NCBI GenBank assembly: GCA_958299035.1
Contig: CATQJL010000316.1
Location: forward strand, 13,238,347-13,302,346
Direction: 5' to 3'
From: Cylicocyclus nassatus
Lineage: Eukaryota > Nematoda > Chromadorea > Rhabditida > Strongylidae
DNA length: 64,000 nucleotides
Shown here in pieces: positions 12,501-24,500 of the stretch. The notes below the pieces were generated by a model. That model was given only the letters and a program-made list of their open reading frames with translations. It did no database searches and was not told the DNA's origin. Each line of letters starts with the position of its first letter. Position 1 is the first letter of the stretch. A program made the translations under genes and the position numbers.

Positions 12501-15500
12501 ACGACCATCTCACTTAGGTAGTCGTGTATATGGAAACCTCAAAATTCGCTGAAACTTGGACCACAGGGGTTATTTTATTTGCTAATTACAAAACGATGCT
12601 CTTATGCTGTATAGATCTTTAATTATGCTTACTGTACGTACACGATAATGGGTCAAACACCAAAGTGCTAGTATTTTGCATGACGGCTCTATTTGACATT
12701 GTTAACGAACATCATGTTGTGCGAAAAGCGGACGCCTTGATAACGACCCTCCCTCCTCCCTGATTCCTCAATACGACTCCCCAGGTGTGGCATGCCACAC
12801 CCCACGCTTGACCCTGCATGTAACCAGTGCGTCACCTCTGCTTCGCAGAGGAATCGCACTGTTCTACTATTTATATATCTTACTCATTCTCGCATAATGA
12901 TGGCACTAAAACTCACCGCGCAATGCTGACCATCACGAATGAATTGTAAAAAATCTAATTCGAACAGCTTTTTCATGTGAAGTCGGTAGCTTTGGGTGAA
13001 TTAAACTTTTCGCACAAGAACAAATGCAAATTTCATTTAGTTTTTGGACTTTCTATGGCTCGCTAGTCGCCATAAAGACAACAATCATCGTGAGCTACAT
13101 CTGTATGCAAAAATTTCAATCTTCTCAAATACTCAGGTGAAATTTTGGCAAATTGACCATTTCGCTACTATTAATTTTTTTGGCGCCGTCTTCGTAAAAT
13201 GATAGACTTGACTTCTTGACTTCTTGACTTTGCAAAAAGTGTTACTACGAACCCAATTTTGTTGGCCAGAAGCCAAGTGGATCCGTTTGACGCGCGATTC
13301 TTGAAAGATTCACTCAACGGATCCGCTCTTGCTTTTGCATGTTGGACTTTCATGTTGGTAGCATGGGCTATGCAAAGTTTGGGCTCAGGATGTTGGCTGG
13401 AACACGACCTACAAATTTCGTAATGGACAGACAGAGAGAGACACACAAAAACATGTAAACACCCTTAGCCCATTATTATAAGTAACTAGCTGACTTTCCC
13501 GGTCCAGCCCGGGTCACCGTTTAAGAGGATGGCCAAACCACATGTCTCTCTTCCCTCATTTTTCGGTTCGACCATACCCTTTTCGGCAGTCTCATACTGC
13601 ACTGAAAGCCCCTCCCCCTTACCCTCCTGTCTGAGCTTACCTCAGAAATTGATTGGAGTAACTGCATCTTCTACACTTAAGATTGAAAATGAACTTTACT
13701 GCATTGTCTACACCAAAATGTGCATGGGGTTTGATAGTAGCTGATAAGCTTCAATTTCACTGCAAAGTGCCAAAAATATAAATCAATAGGAGGATCCAGC
13801 GGATCGCTTTAAAAAGTACTCTAAGACCATCTACGGGGTCGATATGTGTGCAAAGTTTCAGCTGAATCGGTTCACGCGCAAAGAAGTTTATGAAAAACAT
13901 ACGGTCAAGATTTGCACAAACTTTGACTTTTATATATATAGATGATGTTCGCTAAGTTCCTTTGGAGGTAAGTTAATGGAGTGCGGCACAACTTCAAGGA
14001 AGGTGTGGTTGCCAAACCGTTTTTGGGTTGTGCCGCACCCGTTAACTTAGCATATCGTCTAGACGGGTAAATCTTCCTCTCTTTACAACAGAATTTTTAT
14101 TCAAGAAGTTACTTCTGGAAAAAGATATAATCGCATTTCTAGTACTATAGGGTGTCCCAAAAAGATGTGCACACAGTTTGCTCGTCAATATCTCTTTCGT
14201 TTGAACTCTTTGCCGAGCTTAAGGTACCGTTCTGTAGAGCGAGGTTCAACTTCGATCTGCAGCATGGAGCGAATCTTCGATTTCATTACTGTAGGATTAC
14301 GGTAAGAACTTCGAGAAGGATTTGGCCATTGAAGCAATATTTTGCCTCAGAAAGAGAAGTAAACAAGCCCGAAACTCTTGTATGAGCTAATCAAAGTCGC
14401 TGGTTTTAAATTTGAAATATGCACTTCATTGCAATGCTTCTTTCTTGAGTTATTTCAGCTTTGGGGTAACAACTCTTATTTTAATGTTCGTCAGAAATGT
14501 GATTATACCACTAAAAAAACTCGAAAAACTGGCAAGAAGTTGTGTAGTGAAATCAGCACGCGTGAAAAAAACCTTGCTACACAAATTTACAGATTTTTTA
14601 TAATTTTTTCATGGAAACGTCTATTCCACATAGGAGCTGTATGCCGAAATTTCTTACCGTAGTCCCACAATAATGAAGAGAGATGAAGGTTTGTTCTGGT
14701 TAAGCTTCGAATTCAAGCTGAACCTCGCTTTACCGAATAGTATCTCAAACTCGACGAAAGACGTTCAAGCAAGAGAATTATCAACGATCAAACAGTAAGC
14801 ATATCTTTTTGGGACACCCTGTATGTTCATGGCAAATATGGGGTTAATGTAGTATGCTGAGTCTGGCTACTACGTATATTGCGAGAGGATGTGGCAAAAT
14901 TTTGAGTATTCGTTAGCTCAGACTCAGTTTTCACAGGAGTGATTTGAGCCTGATTCGTTTTCTCTAATACAAACAGTTGCTGAAATACACCACAGAAAGT
15001 AAGAAATAGAACAAACAATACTTTGGCTGGGTCCTAGTTTAATAAGGGTGGGTCTTTGAATGATATTTTTAGTGTAGGCAAAGACGGAGTAGTGCTTTGT
15101 ATTGAGCGCGAAAAGAGGTAGCTAACTTACCTTTAAAACTAACTAAGACAATAATTTTCGAAGATGACCATTTCACTTGGGTTTCACTTGGAAAAATCAG
15201 ATTTTGTCGAAACTTGGCCCACAGGGGTCATTCGACATGCTGAGTACAAAGATCTTTTCATTATGCTTGGTAGGGCTTTTTTCCATTATGATTACTGTAC
15301 GTATACGATGGCAGATCAATTCCTTAGTGTGCTTTTTGCATATTGGGCTTATCTGATTTTATTACCCTATTTTCAGGTGTATAAGCCGCACCCTCTTTGC
15401 TCTAAACGCGAGCAGACCCAGGCGTGCCGCCGAAGTGCCTCGCGAAGCGGTCGCTTTCTCGCACATTGCTCTCACTGGGCGCGCCCCATTGTAACAGGCA

Positions 15501-18500
15501 GTCTTTTGGCGTGTGCGCCTTTGGGGCGAACAGGGTGCGGCTTATACACCTTAAAATAAGGTAACACAGTGTTATCGCTCACATAAGTATCACCTCGACT
15601 ACAAACTCCTGTGGCGAGCCATGTCCCATGCTTGACCCTAACTATTCTTAGGCCCGTCTGCACACACCCCCGCTGGAGAGGGGAGGGGAGCTAAGAGGGA
15701 TGCGTCATATTTCGCTACCCTAGATATCTGTACTCTTTTTTTCTGTCTGTGTTATTGTTGTGCACCGCACAAAGAAAGTGTTGAAGAGAATGAAGAAGAT
15801 ACGACCTTCATGATGATAATTTTGATATCTCCTTTTTGGGTATAAATGATTCAGTTTTCATTTAGTAACATTCTTTTCTCTCAATCTGCTATTCCGAATA
15901 AACGACTATACTTATCGTCTTCATCACCGTCGTTATGGATCCAACAAGTGGCGATCACACCCCGAACCCGATCCCGAACCCGAACCCCAACATGGACCCC
16001 ACCCAGTTTCTGATGCTGCAAATCATGGAGCTGTGGAAAGAAGTGAAGAAGAAGCAAGGATCCAGCGAAGATTAAGTGATGAACGCACTTGCCACTCGTC
16101 TACCAGAATTCAACCATGACCCTGAGAATGGATGCACGTTTGACGTATGGCTGCAACGCTATGAGAATATAATCAAGAACGACGGAGCCGCACTGGATGA
16201 CAACGCAAAAGCCAGGCTGATAGTATCCCGGCTCGACCAGAAGACACATGCCCGTCTCGCAAACACAATCGCTCCTAAGAAGATCGAAGACATGGACTTA
16301 CAAACGACAAAAGCGACTTTATTGAAGCTATTTGGATGCCGTAAGCCAGTTTTCACACGCCGATACGAGTGTATGAGGATGAAATATCATTCATCGATGC
16401 CATTATCGGACTTCGTCGCAGAAGTCAACCGGAACGTGGAAAACGCAGAATTTGCTGCTATGACTGGTGAGCAGTTCAAGTGCTTAATTTTCGTAAGCGC
16501 TCTAGAAGATGACGATTGTGTTGCACTACGAACCCATGTACTGAAGAAAATGAAGGCCGAACCGGACACAACTCTGATGGATCTACTGGAAGAGTGCAAC
16601 GACTACTCGGAATTGCAGTCTCACATTGAAATGATCGGCAAAGCCAAGGTACCACAGGTCCATGCAATTCAGAGGGATGAAAATCCGCAAGTCAACGCGA
16701 TGCAGCGAGGCGAAAAGCGGAAATCGTCCACTGATCAGAAGCCCAAAGCAGATTTACTTTGTATGAACTGCGGAGCAAGGACCCACAGGACCAGAAGATG
16801 CGAGAAGCCGATACATGAATGCAACTATTGCAAGAAACGCGGACATCTAGAAAAATATTGTCTGCGTAAACTGTTTGTCGATGACGCCAAGGACGTCCGT
16901 CACGTCGCCACCTCACCACCTAAGGAGACTAAAGCCTACCGCAACGTGAAAATCAACGGTATGAATATCAAGATGCGACTAGATTGTGGAGCAGAAGTCA
17001 CTCTTATCGATCGCGACACATGGATCAAGATTGGCCGACCGAAACTAGAAGAACCCAAACATAATCTGATTGCTGCCAATGGGACCAGCATCAAATGCCA
17101 TGGACAATGCACATGTGAATACGTGCTAAATGGCATCACTGTAAAAGGCACAGCATATGTCGTTGATGGACCACCTCTACTCGGGATGGACTGGATTCGA
17201 AGCGACCGTGCTCTCTACAATATGATCATCGGCTGTTACGATGCCAATACAGTGGCATCCACGGAAGATACACTTGACAAGGAGAGAACTCAACTGACAA
17301 CGATGCTGCAGGAAAAGTTCGCGGAAGTGTTTCAACCCGGCTTAGGACATTGCACGAAAATGAAGGCGTCCCTCGTACTCAAAGAAGATACAAATAAGAC
17401 ATTTCGCAAAGCCCGACCAGTACCTATGCAACACTTCCTGCTGTCACCACCGAACTGGAACGACAAGTAAACATTGGAGTTCTTTCTCCAATTACTCATT
17501 CCGAATGGGCTGCACCTATCGTCTGCGTTAAGAAATCTAATGGAAAACTTCGTATTTGCGCCGACTTTTCAACTGGGCTGAACGACGCGTTAGAACCACA
17601 CAAGTACCCGCTTCCTACCCCCGAAGATGTCTTCACTAAATTGAATGGTGGACGTTTCTTTACTACGCTCGATTTGATCGAAGCGTACTTACAAGTGGAA
17701 ATTGACGACGATGCCAAGCGACTACTTCATTAACACTCATAAGGGACTCTTCCATTACAACCGATTACCTTTTGGAGTCAAGACAGCTCCCAGCATTTTC
17801 CAGCAGCTGATGGACACTATGATCGCAGATATAGCAGGAGTTGCTGCATACATGGATGACATAGTTATCACGGGATCGTCAATTCATGAACACACCAAAC
17901 ACCTCAATGCTGCTCTACACCGCGTCAAGGATTATGGATTTCGACTCAGAATCGAGAAATGCGCCTTTCTACAACGAAAAAATAAAATATCTTGGAATGG
18001 TCGTTGATGAAAACGGACGCCGACCGGATAAAGAGAAAATTTGTGCGATTGAATCGATGCCTGTCCCCCAAGACTTATCGCAGGTGCGTTCATTTCTCGG
18101 CATGATTAACTATTACGGAGCATTTGTCTCGGAGATGAGAACTATTCGGGCTCCTCTCGATAATTTACTTCAGAAGAATACCGAATTTAAGTGGACTGAG
18201 GAGTGTCAAAAGTCATTTGAACGAGCAAAAGCTATTCTTGCATCCGATTTATTGCTGACGCACTACAATCCATCCTTACCGATCATAGTAGCCGCCGATG
18301 CGTCCAATTACGGCATTGGAGCAGTCATCTTGCATCGTTTTCTAGACGGTTCCGAAAAGGCCATCTGTCATGCCAGTCGTACTCTCAACACATCACAGAA
18401 GAACTATAGTCAAATTGAAAAAGAGGCTCTTGGGCTAATCTTTGCTGTCACAAAATTTCACCGCTACATACATGGCCGTCACTTCATACTTTTGACTGAC

Positions 18501-21500
18501 CACAAACCTCTTCTAGCCATCTTTGGAAACAAGAACGGAGTACCGGTGTACACTGCAAATCGACTGCAAAGATGGGCCACCCTCCTTTTGGGATACGACT
18601 TTGATATCCAGTACCGCAATACTGTGGATTTTGGACAAGCGGATGCTCTCTCCCGACTGATTGCAGCCCATCCAAAAGAACACGAAGACGTTGTCATCGC
18701 AGGGCTGGACGCCGAAATGCGAATTGACTTGCTGGATCACAGCCGTCAGTCACCGCTTACTATTCACGAAGTAGCTGCCGAAACAAAAGAAGATCCGTTA
18801 CTTCAAAAAATTAAGTCATTTTTATTAACACACTGGCCGAAAATTTCCCGCGACGCTCAGGAATGGCCATTCTACAACCGAAGAGACCTACTATCAATCG
18901 CAGATGACTGTCTACTTATGGGAAACCGCCTAATCATTCCGAACAAGCTCCAACGAAGAGTACTGGACAGCTTGCACACTGCACATCCTGGAGTTGTTCG
19001 TATGAAGATGCTTGCCCGCAGTCACGTCTATTGGCCAAACATCGACCGAGATATCGAACTCCTCGTCCGCTCCTGCGATAATTGTGCTGCTGCTTCAAAA
19101 GACCCAATCAAGACGGACTTACATTCCTGGGAAGCTGCAACTAAACCGTGGAGTCGCATTCACGTCGACTTCGCTGGACCAATGAATGGACACACTTACA
19201 TCGTTGTAGTGGACGCTTTCTCAAAATGGCCAGAAATCATCGAGATGCCCAACACTACGACTGGTGGAACGATCCACCAACTCAAGACACTGTTCAGTCG
19301 TTATGGAAATCCAGAAGTACTTGTGTCCGACAACGGTTCTCAGTTTACATCATTCGATTTCCACGCATTCTGTGACTCCTGAGGAATCAAACACGTTCGA
19401 ACACCACCTTTTCATCCGCAGTCAAATGGACAAGTCGAAAGATTCGTTGACACCTTCAAACGCGCGCTTACCAAACTACAGAGGGAGGAGACGCCAGCCG
19501 ATGCGCTACAAACCTTCCTAATGCACTATCGCAGCTCGCCAAGTCCGAACCTGAATGGCCATTCTCCGGCCGAAATGTTCATCGGACGTGGAATTCGCAC
19601 AACTCTGGAATTACTACACCCGGCTAACGAGGAACGTGGTGCACGAGATAAAAAAATGGAGGAACAGTATAATCGTCACCATGGAACCACTGCTAGAGTC
19701 TTTACTCCAGGTCAACTCGTCTATGTGAAGGACTACCGAACAGTTAATAAAACTGCCTGGATTCCTGGAATAATTTGCAAGAAAATTGGCGATGTCACAT
19801 ACGAAGTAAAAGTTGATCCTGGAATCTGGATCCGGCACGCTGACCAGATCAAACCACGTGCATCTATGGACTCAACAGCTGAAGCCACAAATGATAGTTC
19901 TGACACGATTCCCTCAAAACCAGCAACATCTCCGCAGGCACAACTGGATCAGGGAGAAACCACCGCGACACTTTCAGCTATATCTCGCCCCACTCGAACC
20001 CGACGTCCACCAAGTCGTCTCATAGTAAACCCACGTACCGCTACTCACCATTATACTTAAAAGGGGAGGTGTTGTGCACCGCACAAAGAAAGTGTTGAAG
20101 AGAATGAAGAAGATACGACCTTCATGATGATAATTTTGATATCTCCTTTTTGGGTATAAATGATTCAGTTTTCATTTAGTAACATTCTTTTCTCTCAATC
20201 TGCTATTCCGAATAAACGACTATACTTATCGTCTTCATCACCGTCGTTATGGATCCAACAGTTATAGAGGTTCTTATACCCTAAATCAGGTGTATGTTTG
20301 GCAGAACATTACCATACAAGCTGAGCAAAAAACTAGGTGGGATCCCCGGGAAATCCCGCGAGAGATCACCTCTATTTTGCAAAGTCGTCTTTCTTTCCAG
20401 TTCGATTAGAACGTCTTAAAGTTGTGGTGAGGAACTACTTTGGACTGGGGTGTTTTCGACAAAGCAAATGGTTTGTGCAGATGTACGACTTCAGCTCGCG
20501 AACAACGGTCCATCGAAGATTTCGATATCTTGAGATTTTACAAATTTCTACTACAAACATGTTTAGCACTGCCATAGTATATCCTCAGTATGATTTTGCA
20601 GCATTTTCATAGTTTATGAGAAGATAAATGGCTTTGAATACGTCAGATGATCCCTTAAGGATCCCCACGCGAAACAGTGAAACAATCTTGTATGGAAATG
20701 TTCGGTCTTTTATTATACTCAAGTATAGGGAATGAGAACCTTCACAAGATAGATGTAAAAAGAACAATGCAGATATTTCGAGTAGCTAGATATGACGCGA
20801 CCCCTCTTAGATCCCCTCCCCTTCCCCGCGCGGGTGCACGTGCATACAGGCCTCAATGACACTCTTGTCCAGTAAATTTTCACAAAGTGACAGACCGGCA
20901 ACCCTTCAAATTTTTAGAAGACAAAGAGGTGGTGATTCGTGTAAGGCTCTCGAGGAACGGTCAAATTAGCTTTTAATATGTGGTGTGTATTATCCCCAAG
21001 AATTCTCGGTTATTATACATGCACTGCTGCTTGCTGGATGTTTTGTGTAGGTAGTTTTTTTTCTGAAGCTCAAAGATCGAAAGGCATTTTTTTAGTAACT
21101 GTCTGTTTTCAAGATAGTGGGACTTCTCCTTTAGAATGGTATAATCTTACTATGAAGACCTTACCGTGTCCAAGTTGCCAGCAGACGTGACCAGCAATAA
21201 CGAGACTTTGAGGTGTATAAAGAAACTGCATGTAGACATAGATTAGTGCAGCTATGAGGTTTGCCATACAGATCGTGGAACATTGCAAGAAAAACTGAAA
21301 TTCGGTTTGAAAAAATAAAAGTTCTTCTTTAAAAATGCAGTACCGATTTCTGTGTCCATGTTAAGCCGCTTCCTATTCTGGAATAGCGTAGAAGAACACG
21401 AGAGTACTGTATGTACAGGAGACAAGTGAGCACAACGACAAACAAATTGTTTGCTGTATGTGGATAATTTAGGAACTGAAAACTATCTTAGTGATAAGCA

Positions 21501-24500
21501 TTTTCGAAATATAGGTTTGTAGAATCAAAAGAAAGCTTTTGCACTCTGGGAAGTTAGAGAAAGTAACCACGCGTGAACTCAGTTTATTATTTACTTACTT
21601 AGATACTTAGATGGCCCTGCTTCACGTGACGTGCGGGCCCCAGCAAAGAAGTTTCCATTTGTCCCTGTCCCTCGCTTCGGTCATCCACGATCGTCTTGGT
21701 TGTCGCCGGCGGCTGCGTTTACGAGATCCAGGTGCGATGATCGTATCCAGCTGATTTTTTAGCTGGTAATCCGTTCCACGAACACGTCTGCCCATCTCGT
21801 CGGTGATCTTCCTCGGGGACGTTTGGCTTCGCGAGGAATCTACTCAGATGTTCTTAGTGTCCATCTGTCGTTTATTCTTCTAATGATATGACCGGCCCAT
21901 CGGTGTTTTACTTTCGCTACGTATTCCCCTGGGTCACGACATTCTTCTCATATCCGTACTGCGAAGTCCGACTGGATGTTGCTTGCGTCGAGTCATCTTC
22001 AGAAGACTGCGCTCGAGCGCTCTGTGGGTGGTCCGTAAAGCTTTCGACGTGGCTACAGTGTCAGCCCAAGTCTCAGCTGCGTAACAGAGCGCCGGGAGAA
22101 CGGTTGAGTCGAACAGGTGGGTACGAAGCTCCGGGTCCGTCACTTGGTCGGTGGCTTCTTTCAAAGGCCCGAAGGCGGCCCAGGCTGCTCCAGGCGGACC
22201 AGACTTGCCTTCAGAGGCCCGAAGGCGGCCCAGACTATCCTGGCCTTGTAGGTGCAGAGCATAAGGCAGTCTCCATGGCGTGTCGTCCGGGCAGACGTGT
22301 CGTTTTTGTCTAATCCAAAAGGCGCCTTGAGGACTCTGACATCGTTTTTTTGCTACCACCCGGCGGCGTAGACGGGATCCGATAAACAGGGTTTATTTCA
22401 TAACTTCTTGCTGACGGAGCAAGAGCAGACTTACTAGGCCTACTCTTGATTTCCACGGGGCGATCGCTGACCCGGGTGTAGAGCGGGGAGGGACCGCCTA
22501 GCGACCGGAAAACCAGACGGCGTTGGACCTGGCCTAGATTGAACTCAGTTTATTTATCCGATCAATTCTCTAGAAAACGTTTTCAATTATTTTTTCCGAT
22601 TTGCGAAGTGGACGAAAAAGAAGACGGAAAATTCATTTCAACCTCAACAACGAACTTCAAAGTATCCACGACGCATACGACGGGACTAGCTTCTGCCCGC
22701 GCTTGTCAAAATAGGTTCCAGGAAGAATTTTGCGATTTTCTTGTTTTTACCACCCCCCCCCCCCTAAGAATCGTAGCCTAGAAAGGTCCAAGAATGATGA
22801 AAACATGGAATCAAAATTATGGGGTGGACGCAGATCTAACAAGGAAAGGATACTTGGTGACCGTGGCCTTTCGAAATGAAGCGTATACCATTAAATGCAT
22901 CTTGATGCGCTAATTCCAAATCTGTCTTCGTTATCTGCTGTGCGCTTTTCTGAAAGAAGTTATGAACATTTTTTTCACCAGAATTTGCACTGTTTTTGAT
23001 GCAGCACCAATATCGTTCGAATGTTCGCTTACGCACTACAAAAGAGCGTATAGATAAAGTAAAGCTTCACATTAAGCTCAAGAAAACTGTCACCGACACA
23101 TCAAAGCCTAAAAAGCCTGATTATAGGGGCCTGCAGGATCGCGAGAGTCGGACGCGCGTACGGCCTTTGCGCCGCGCACGCCTGATATCGCTGGGTCGTA
23201 GTCGATTAAGGCTAGATAGGTAAGTTTTTTTGCTTTTTTTTTACATTTCACGCCTTCTTTTCTTTTCAGACGGTGAGCACATGTTGGTGCGGAGGAGTTT
23301 AAGACCTGAATTAAGGTGAGGTGCAGGATTATGCTCAATACGGACTCAATATTGCAGACCTTCCATGCCTGCTGGTTGAGATGTTGGATTTTCTGTCCTG
23401 GCTGCCCTGTTACAGCAAACTGTTCTATTTCTACCGTCTATTCTACCTTATCTTGCATATTGCTTGTGATGATGATGATGATGATGACAATGATTATGAC
23501 TGTGATGACGCGCATGATGCAAGATGAGGTAGAACAGACGTTGCAAATAAAACGGAGTTTCGTAACCGGGCAGGAAGGACGAAAAATCGAACATAATCGG
23601 ACAGCCAGAACAGAAAACTCAACATTCTTCAAAGCAGGGGTGAAAAGTCCACAATATTGGCCCGTATTGAGCATAATCCTGCACCTCACCTTAATCTAGA
23701 TCTTAAACTCCTCTGCACCAACATATGTTCGCCGCCTGAAAAGAAAAGAAGGCGAGAAATGAGAAGAAAAACAAAAAAATCCCACCTATCCAGCCTAAAT
23801 CGAGTACGACCCAGTGACATACGATGTGCGCGGCGCAATGGCCGTACGCACGTCCGACTCTCGCGATCCTGCAGGCCCCTATACCGACAATTTTGTCTGC
23901 CTAAAACTCGCAAAATCAATATGGAAAAAAATCCATAACTTCGTTTAGGGAGTCGCACAGCAGATAGTGATCAGAGAGCTAGAATCAGCGTTCCGAGGCG
24001 CACCTACTGGTATACATCTCATTGCAATAGGCCACGGTCACTAACAAGGAAAGGAAAGTTGGTCGAAATGGCCGTTCGAAATGAGATGTATACTGCCCTG
24101 TAGAGCTTGGAACGCTGATTCCAAATCTACCTTTGCTACCTGCTGCGGGATCCTGGGCGAGGAGTTATGAAGGTTTTTGTGAGTAAAAATCTGAATGCAA
24201 GAGTAGGCTAAAATCAGTCGTGACATTTTTCATAGGGCTTAATTGGTAGTCGGGTCACTCGGTGCAACAAATATTCCTAATTCAAATATACCAATTCGCT
24301 GCTGCCTCATTTGAACACTGGGAAAAGGTTACGACTGATTTTACCCTATTTCTGCATTCAGATTTTTACTCACAAAAACCTTCATAACTTCTCGCTCAGA
24401 AGCCCGCAGCAGGTAGCAAAGGTAGATTTGGAATCAGCGTTCCAAGCTCTACAAGGCAGTATACACCTCATTTTAAAAGGCCACTTCGACCAACCTTCCT

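Larger units (their letters stand above)
11035..15645. repeat. Old eroded hAT-like foldback element, disrupted by later insertions
   Basis: Left arm about 11130-11470 and right arm about 14825-15330 are diverged inverted copies (for example CACCTGTGCCAAGTTTTAACG versus the CGAAACTTGGCCCACAGG side). A central stem is at about 13960-14060 (GTGCGGCACAA / TTGTGCCGCAC). The right end carries GCTTGACCCT, like the younger element at 11480-12816. Insertions: hAT 11480-12816, Helitron 13496-13942, mariner MITE 14150-14820, MITE 15363-15563. The left terminus is not clear. Confidence 0.5.
15756..20260 (+). mobile_element. Complete Ty3/gypsy-type LTR retrotransposon
   Basis: Two 191-bp LTRs (15756-15946, 20070-20260) read as identical and have TGTTG...CAACA ends. 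The 5-bp target duplication GTTAT is present on both sides (15751-15755, 20261-20265). A polypurine tract AAAAGGGGAGG immediately precedes the 3' LTR. Domain order is gag - protease - RT - RNase H - integrase, the Ty3/gypsy order. There is no envelope-like frame. It lies antisense within the largest intron of the SRT gene. Coding is broken by stops and frameshifts (see the pol entries). Confidence 0.9.

Noticed and set aside
13990..14050. Strong hairpin suggestive of a structured RNA
   Set aside because: It is the centre of the eroded hAT-like foldback and matches the equivalent centre at 12000-12017.
21888..22313. Plus-strand open frame of 141 codons
   Set aside because: It is the shadow of the RTE reverse-transcriptase frame on the minus strand, which has the recognisable motifs.
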